Source of the DNA: Salvia splendens | Taxonomy: Eukaryota > Streptophyta > Magnoliopsida > Lamiales > Lamiaceae | Assembly (NCBI RefSeq): GCF_004379255.2 | Contig: NC_056052.1 | Span: 10,223,708 to 10,287,707, forward strand | DNA length: 64,000 nt | Direction of reading: 5' to 3' | Shown: positions 57,920 through 64,000 of the stretch, in pieces | Layout of the letters: each line of letters opens with the position of its first letter | Position numbering within the stretch: position 1 is the stretch's first letter | Program-made: the position numbers and the translations under genes | The notes under the pieces: model-generated | What the model saw: the letters and a program-made list of their open reading frames with translations, nothing else | Database searches by the model: none | Told to the model about the DNA's origin: nothing

Positions 57920-59235
57920 GTGCTTGAACTACTCTTCAAGCTTAAACTTCCTCTTTGGCTGAAAAGGGAGTATGATCCCATTGTGCCGCACGAGTCCATC
58001 CTTCGCGGGTGTTTCTGCTTGTTCGGTAGCGGCACGCTGGGAAGCTTGCAGCGGCCCGCTGGGCATCGGGCAGACCCCAGAATCTATCGCGGAGTTTTCC
58101 ACTTCGTCCGTTTTTGCTTTGCAACCCACTTTTTGTTGATATCGACCACTCGTGTTGCTGCCTTTGCCTTGTCCTCCTCTATCTTTTATTGGACTTGGTC
58201 CATTTGATTCTTGATGTTGGTGACGGCGGTGACAACGGTGTTGATTCCGGCCTCGAGGTTGTTCAACCTTGCTTCAACGACCCCAATCTTGGTGTCATTG
58301 GTCTTTCTATCTTACACTAGCACCTCCAAGATCTTCATGATCCCTTGGTCACACTTCTCTTTTTTCTTCACGGGCTCAACTACCCCCCATTTGCTCACAT
58401 TAAATCCTGCAGGGGGTTGCAAGAAGTTGTTGTTATCCTCGGAAGGAGCGGAAGGAGCGTCGGGTTTGGTGACCGCTATGACGGAGGTCGGTGGAACCGG
58501 ATCCTCTCTACTTGAAGTGTCCATTTGGTCAACCCGCACCCTAAGCTCAGCCAATTCCTTAGCTAAAGAGCTATCATCGGTTTCGTTGATGGCCGCCACT
58601 TGTCGCAAGCTATGTCACTCCTTAAACCACCCTCTGATGTTGGTCGCAAACTCTTCAATTACCGTCATGGCTTCTGGTCCAATCTTCCGCAGAAATCCTC
58701 CGTTGGCCCATGTATCCAACATAGCACAAATTTGTTCAGTGAAACCATTATAAAGTATGCCTACCTGATGGTCCACAGTGAAACCGTGGTTGGGGCACTT
58801 GCGGATGAGGCTTTTGAAACGAGCAACGGCCTCATAGAGAGGCTCGTCGGGGCCTTGAATGAACTAGAAGATATCACTCTTCAATTTCAGAATAGCGCCC
58901 GGCGGATAACACTTATCGAGGAATGCTACCACTATATCCTTCTATGTGGAGACTTGCTCTGTAGGTAGACACTCAAACCACTCTTTAGCATAATAGATTA
59001 ATGAAAAGAGAATTAGTCTTACCCTAATGGCGTCGTCATCGACACCATTCAATTTCAGCATGTTTGCAATCTCCACGAACTTCGAGAGGTGGCGGTTTGC
59101 ATCTTCTGTAGCCCTACCTGCAAAAGGATGTTGCTCAACCCTTTGTATAAGGGGTATTCGCAGCTCAAAATTATTAGCATCTATACGAGGGCCTTCGGGA
59201 AATGTGATCATGTTCCCATGATTAAACATATGCAT
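57920..59235 (-). pseudogene. gag: Element C gag
   Basis: Minus-strand frame from 59235: NNFELRIPLIQRVEQHPFAGRATEDANRHLSKF, VDDDAIRVRLILFSLIYYAKEWFECLP (capsid). It then passes through a TAG (at about 58942, where Trp TGG is usual), AFLDKCYPPGAILKLKSDIFQF and FKSLIRKCPNHGF, a TGA near 58616 (again at an expected Trp) and LRQVAAINETDDSS... to a stop at 58312, then weakly coding sequence to the protease. A copy of the AGCGGCCCGCTGGG motif lies in the C-terminal part (about 58050). Confidence 0.8.
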
Positions 59236-59556
59236 AACAGGAACTACCTCCCTGTTTTTTTTTCTTGGGCCTCTCGGGCAATCTTTTCATCCATCAACTG
59301 CTTTACTTGGGCTTGCAGCCTTTCCAACTCAACTCTAGCTTGTCCTCCATTGTGTTTCGATCACTTCTTATTCTCCTATGTGTCCTTTCAAGTTCGAGAT
59401 CGAGCGCCTCTAAGATGTCCTTCTCAAAACACGTTCGCATACACTACCTGAAAAAGACAAAACAAAAGTTAAACTTAAAATTAAAAACAGAAAGCAATTA
59501 AAATCCAAATTATTAAATTCGTCTGTTTGAAGATATCAATCACAAAGTGAATGTAG

Positions 59557-59574
59557 TCCCCGGCAACGGCGCCT
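59557..59574 (-). promoter_or_regulatory. Element C primer-binding site (tRNA-Asp type)
   Basis: Minus strand AGGCGCCGTTGCCGGGGA, 6 nt from the LTR end at 59581. Same PBS type as element A. Confidence 0.87.
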
Positions 59575-59580
59575 AAAACT

Positions 59581-61030
59581 TGATGCACTTTTTATTAGCA
59601 CTATAAATACCTGCAAGTATACAGAATAGGAATAGTATAGCTAAAGGTCAGTACCGGATATCGATCACGGGAAAAACAATCACAGACTGTGTACCTTCTA
59701 CTAAGCTTCGTTCACTATTAGGAAAACCGAAAGTTTTGAAAATTTTGAAAACTAAAAACAATTTGAAAGCAAGAAAACAACTAATTGCAAATAACTGAAG
59801 AGGTAAAATATGAGAGATAAGAGAATTCCAGGGATGTGCGTTCACAGTTATGGTTATACAAATTCCAACTACAATACCCTAACACAGTTTATCCTTCAAT
59901 AGAACGAGTCACATAAGTTTTGCCCATGCGGTACAACTGTAGATTACTAACACTAGGGTTGTCAATCCTAGATTCGTAACTCCTAAAAGCTCCTAAGACC
60001 CTTGAAAAGTCCCCACTCTCAATTAGCAGTGTCGTTTTAAGGGAAGCTAATTGTAGTGTCTACTAAGTGGATCTTACTCGCCAACCTCCTCTCACGATTA
60101 TGTAGCAAGTTATATTAAATTATCACCGAATGTGTCACTCAAACGTGAAGTATTATGGAACAACTTAGGGAAGAAACAAAGTAAAAACAAAACGGATATT
60201 AAATAGAAAACAGAATTGTATAACCAAGGTCGTTACTAACACATCCCTAGAATCCTATTAATTTGGTTACACATAATTGAATAATCTAAAAACCTAGAAT
60301 GAAGGGAAAACAAAAAGAACATAAGAACTAAAGCAATAAAACCCAAAGGTTGAATCCTTGTAGCCTTGATCTTCTCTAGATTTCTTCTTCAACCTCTTGC
60401 ACAATGAAGAACTCTCTCAAATTTATGCTCTAGAATTATAAGACAAAAAGAAGATCCTAATGAAGAGGTTTGAGGGGATATATATATATATATATATAAA
60501 GGAAAAATCGAGCAGCATGAAATAAGGTAAAAGGTGGCTAAGTTTGGTAAATCTTAAAAAGGAAGTAGGTCAAATTCGTGTGCCGTGTTTTCGCAGCGGG
60601 CCGCTGCACCTTGGCTAGCGGTCGCTGCACACTGATCCGTAGCCTCTGCCTCTTGGATAGAGGCCACTACACTATGTTGCAGCGGTCGCTGTGAATAATC
60701 CCGTAGCTTTGGAAACTCTTCGAGCGGTCGCTGGGCGTGTTCTTCATTTCAGCACAACTTTCTCTGGAGCGGACCGCTACTGGCTCAGTGGTCGTTGGGC
60801 CCCATCGGTCGCTGTGCGTGTTGCAGTGGACCGCTGGGCGTCTTGAATGCTCTAGATTTCCAACTTTGACTTTTTGCTGTCTTTTTAGGCTCAAATATGC
60901 ACAAATATCACAAAACACGTCAAAATACCATAATAGAGAAAATATGCAAAATATGGAAATGAATTGTGATTTTGACATTAAAAATGGATCAAATAAAGAC
61001 CTTAAAATAGTGCAAAATCCGAGCGTATCA
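59581..61030 (-). repeat. Element C 5' LTR
   Basis: 1,450 bp, TGATGCAC...GAGCGTATCA (plus strand), followed by CTCAT. It contains a (TA)n run at 60478-60498, the dyad-motif cluster at 60590-60845 and, near the PBS, CTAAAGGTCAGTACCGG. Confidence 0.88.
60590..60845. repeat. Dyad-motif cluster AGCGGTCGCT in element C 5' LTR
   Basis: Seven or more sites, including CAGCGGGCCGCTG, TAGCGGTCGCTGC, GCAGCGGTCGCTGTG, GAGCGGTCGCTGGGC, GAGCGGACCGCTACT, CATCGGTCGCTG and GTGGACCGCTGGG. Several sites are better palindromes here than in the 3' LTR. Confidence 0.82.
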
Positions 61031-61035
61031 CTCAT

Positions 61036-61969
61036 CACCTTCGCTTGAGGACAAGCTGAAATGAAATGGGAGAGGGGAACAGTTGGTGTAGTTGGTGTCA
61101 ACTTTATGTGAGTTTAAATTGGTTAGGAGTCATATGTTAGTTGTTTTAAACTTATGTGTTTTGGATATTAACTAGTTAAGAAAATAAAGGCAAGATTCCC
61201 TTAGTACGAGTGATTGAAGAGAGGATACATGTTGATTTGTGAGATTCTCTCATTTAATAAACCAAAATCTGTTGGTAGGATGTAAGAAAGATAGAAGTAG
61301 CTTTAATCTAACCCTTTGTGAAGCCCTCTAAATATGAGTTAGAAGCCAAAGTATAACACTTTGTACTGATATAAAAATTGGAGAGGCTACCATTGATGCT
61401 TAGGGGGAAATAAAATAGGCTAGTGAGGACTAAAGGCAATAGGAATAACTAGTTGAGGCCAAATTCTTTCGCATCTTATGAACCTGCCTCATTGTAAGGG
61501 CACCTCCTAATAACGCCCTTTGAGCCTGAACTATAATTATCCCTTCTATTGGAAACCTTAAGCTTTCATGCCATGTGAACAAAGGGATGGACTTAGGAAA
61601 CTCACCAACTGGTATAGGGGATAGTGACGAAGAATCGTAGCCAAGATGGCAGAAAAAGAGAATAGAAAAAAATACATGTACATTCTAAGGAAATTATAAC
61701 CTGGCCCACAAAAAAAGAAGAGAGAAAAATAGAAAGTATGCATATTATAAACCCTGGCCCCATTACAACCAAAGAAAAGACCTTAAGGAACTAGTTTCTG
61801 TCAATAAAACTCAAGCATCAATGGTATGGCAAAATGAATGAGTGAATGTTCCTAACAATTCTGGTGAGGATTGAGTGACTGAGTGAATCCAACAGTTGGA
61901 AAGATAGAAGCTATCTTTACAAACGGACAAGCATGATAAGGTAGAAGGGAGGAGGGAAAGGAATCTGAT
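61036..61969 (+). other. Element B 3' non-coding remainder
   Basis: Sequence continuing element B beyond element C: GAGGACAAGCTGAAATG, AAGGGCACCTCC, TAACGCCCTTTGAGCCTGAA and GCTTAGGGGGAAATAAAA, wording typical of Athila/Tat 3' UTRs. No frame is credible. It ends where the duplicated block starts at 61970. Confidence 0.45.
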
Positions 61970-63362
61970 AAAATATAGAAATATAACCAAAATCATCCAA
62001 GACAACTCTCTAAAACTATGCAAAATCCAAATACGTCAACCGACTATATAAGATCACGAAAAAAAATCATTATGTTGTTCATTGATTCATAAATACTCAT
62101 ATATAAAAGCTTTCTTTAGTATATTTCTAATATAATAGTGCAAAGTGTTTTGGCGCCGCTCCGTCATTGAATTATGCGTACTTTGATTATTATACATTAG
62201 TATTTGACTTTTTTACAGCTGGAATAAATTAAATTTGACCAATCATAATTCAAGAAAATTTAGAGTTACTCCAATTAGCTAGCATCTTATAATTCACTCT
62301 TCAACAATTCAAAATATTTTTGTTACATCTACGCTCCACCTCTCACGTTATGAAAATTTTATTCAGTTTTCTAAGAATTGATTTATGTTTGAATTTTGAA
62401 ACAAAGTATTGATTTATGTTTTAAATACATAAACATAAACATACTATTGATAGATATTTTGTAAATATTTACGTAAATATGTAATGAATATGTTATTTTA
62501 ATTAGAAAAACTTAATCTTTTTTTAAAAAAATAATGAAAATTAAAAATACTTGTTGCATGACTAATTAAAAATAAGTATATAATTAAAGAAAATTAAAAA
62601 TATGTATTATTTTTTCAAAAAATATTTAAAAAACTAAAAATACGCATTGGCCCGCATGAATAACGCGATGGGTAAGCCCGAAACCCGAAGGGTTATTAGG
62701 GTTGAACTTTTATAACCCGAAAAAATCATAACCCGAATAACCCATACCCGAATGGCCCGACAACCCGAACGGATTGGCCCGAACCCGAACGGGTTGGCCC
62801 GATTGACATCTCTAGTTTTTACCATCTCAATGCCCAACTGTTGGGGTTTGGTGCCCCTTGTACAGCGGAAAGACTTGCATAAAATAAATAAATCAGATAT
62901 ATGATATATTTTTATAGATTATGAGAGCAATTAATCACATGTTATACAATCAATTGCATACAAAAACGCACATAATTCATGCTCAAGGAAATAAAACCCT
63001 AATTCATGAATTCCTACATTTTAGAATTAACGTTTAGATTCTCCAAAGAATCGTCGGCTGCTTTGGTGGGGTTTGGCGCCCCTTGCATAGCGGAAGACTT
63101 GCATAAACAAATAATTCAATTTAAAAGAATTCCAATTTCGTGTACCAAACGGAGCCTGCATGTATTGAAGACTGAGGATTCGATAAGTCGATTATCCACT
63201 AATTGGTAGCCTATCTTATTAAGTTCGATAAACTGTTAATCGATAACTAAAATTTCAGTTTTGATTTCATTTCATTTCATTTATTGTACGAGGAAATTTT
63301 CAATTATCAGTTACGAAGAATTATGACTATAGAACTTAAAGAAAACAGGATTGATAAGTCGA
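61970..63362. repeat. Segmental duplication, copy 2 (with truncated hAT element)
   Basis: Matches 43336-44724. The hAT element here lacks its left end and finishes at 62814 (ATTGACATCTCTA, one change in the terminus), still followed by GTTTTTAC. The subterminal repeat zone is slightly expanded (extra CCGAACCCGAAC units at about 62780). Confidence 0.88.
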
Positions 63363-63502
63363 GTATCCACTAATTGGTAGCCTAACTTATTAAATTCGAT
63401 AATCTGTTAATTGATTACTAAAATTTCAGTTTTCATTTCATTTCATTTATTGTACGAGGAAAATTTCAGTTTATCAGTTACGAAGAATTATAATCATAGA
63501 AC
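63181..63502. repeat. Tandem duplication of about 165 bp
   Basis: CGATAAGTCGATTATCCACTAATTGG... to ...ACTATAGAACTTAAAG is followed directly by a second, diverged copy (GATAAGTCGAGTATCCAC...TAATCATAGAACT). The first locus (44527-44724) has one copy, so the tandem arose after the segmental duplication or was lost from copy 1. Confidence 0.75.
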
Positions 63503-63724
63503 TCCCTCCGTCCCCAAAGAATATGCACTTTGAGGACGACGTGGGTTTTAATGCAAAACCGGTAAAGTAAGAGAGAGGTAGAGAGAAAAAGTAATTAAAG
63601 TATTGTTAATATAAATGGGTTTCACCTTATTAGACAGAAAGAGTTTCCAAAATTGGAAAGTGAATGTTCTTGTGGAATGGACTAAAAAGAAAATAGTGCA
63701 TATTCTTGTGGAGCGGATGGGGAG
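63502..63724. mobile_element. Stowaway-like MITE
   Basis: 223 bp, CTCCCTCCGTCCCCAAAGAA...GTGGAGCGGATGGGGAG, with inverted ends (AGAATATGCAC / GTGCATATTCT) and TA on the right. Same family as 46679-46893. Confidence 0.78.
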
Positions 63725-63976
63725 TAGAGTAGTATCTAAATGTCATAATTTATCAACAAACAATTTCTTAGTCTTTGCAAAGACAGTTTGGGATGGAACT
63801 TTCTTTCCCTTTTATGTCATATGTTTCTTTTCGAATGTCCTGAACCTTTGAACCATTTTTTTTTTGTAGTTTTTGAGTGGTTTTCTGAATTGATTTTTAA
63901 TGTTTCAACATGCTTCTCTTTGAATAAACTACATTGCATGAATTAAATAAATTGCATTTTAGCACAACTTATTATA
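63725..63976. other. AT-rich spacer
   Basis: About 250 bp with nothing recognised. Confidence 0.5.
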
Positions 63977-64000
63977 CTTCCTCCGTCCATCAAATAATGT
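63977..64000. mobile_element. Left end of a further Stowaway-like MITE, cut by the window
   Basis: CTTCCTCCGTCCATCAAATA after TA at the window edge, a typical Stowaway-like terminus. Confidence 0.5.

Larger units (their letters stand above)
51950..61030 (-). mobile_element. Element C: gag-protease-only Athila/Tat-type element
   Basis: LTRs at 51950-52727 and 59581-61030 (TGATGCA...GTATCA), 5-bp duplication CTCAT at 51945-51949 and 61031-61035, and a tRNA-Asp-type PBS on the minus strand beside the right LTR. On the minus strand come gag, protease, then directly the conserved pol-end text (GTCGAGCCAACGACTT...GGAGGCAACCC, 56985-56935), with RT, RNase H and integrase absent. The PPT (AGTTTGGTGGAG) is at 52728-52739. 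It could not move without pol from another element. An A-family solo LTR is nested at 52781-54322. Confidence 0.88.
49959..61969 (+). mobile_element. Element B: internally deleted A-family relative, split by element C
   Basis: Left LTR part, remnant of the third ORF, triple hairpins, then element C (target duplication CTCAT), then 61036-61969. Orientation (+) is set by the LTR and by the hairpins, which match those of element A on its coding strand. The right LTR is not seen; 61970 is the breakpoint of a segmental duplication. Confidence 0.65.

Overview
This is repeat-saturated plant nuclear DNA, probably from a eudicot. It is AT-rich intergenic sequence made almost entirely of nested LTR retrotransposons (Ty3/gypsy Athila/Tat-type and Tekay/Del-type chromovirus), with a tRNA-derived SINE, hAT elements, Stowaway-like MITEs and a Harbinger-like fragment. 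I see no convincing host gene, rRNA, tRNA gene or CRISPR. The species cannot be named from the sequence alone.

Layout: 1-1750 is the 3' end and LTR of a Tat/Athila-type element (E, +). 1751-32440 is one large Athila-type element (A, -). In coding order it has the 5' LTR (31039-32440), a tRNA-Asp-type PBS, gag (split), protease, RT, RNase H, integrase, a third ORF (7231-4734), a 3' UTR with three periodic hairpins, and a truncated 3' LTR (1751-2882). A is broken by an inverted solo LTR of its own family (11227-12740) between protease and RT. It is also broken by a 15.46-kb array (F, 14463-29920) inside gag. F has five ~2.8-kb LTRs separated by four 260-bp internal domains and is flanked by the 5-bp target duplication TCTGT. 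32441-41630 is a Tekay-like chromovirus (G, +) with an extra intact ORF before gag, preceded by the integrase tail of another copy. 41631-42570 is a decayed LTR carrying a SINE and a small hAT MITE. 42953-44161 is a non-autonomous hAT element with an 8-bp target duplication. 44162-47135 is a direct-repeat fragment and a cluster of Stowaway-like MITEs. 47800-48760 is an LTR with a long (TAA)n tract. 49231-49955 looks like a Harbinger-associated remnant. 49959-61969 is an internally deleted A-family relative (B, +). B is split by a gag-protease-only Athila/Tat-type element (C, -, 51950-61030, target duplication CTCAT), and C itself carries an A-family solo LTR (52781-54322). 61970-63362 duplicates 43336-44724. 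The end is a tandem duplication plus MITEs.

How the parts relate: the autonomous elements (A, G) once supplied gag and pol, but both are now full of stops and frameshifts. F and C lack pol and could only have moved using proteins from other copies; F shares the PBS type and LTR motifs of G. Insertion order can be read from nesting: F and the inverted solo LTR came after A; C came after B; the solo LTR came after C.

The most unusual signal is a set of family-specific short dyad motifs with a common GGTC/GACC-like core and self-complementary arms that differ by family: ACT-GGTC-AGT in A/B, AGC-GGTC-GCT in C/D, and CCC-GGTC-GGG in E. They cluster in LTRs and UTRs, and in A they also occur in coding sequence. 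Other points of note are the five-LTR array, the triple hairpins conserved between A and B, an exact 24-bp duplication around a solo LTR, and the intact extra ORF in G. All counts and comparisons were made by eye.
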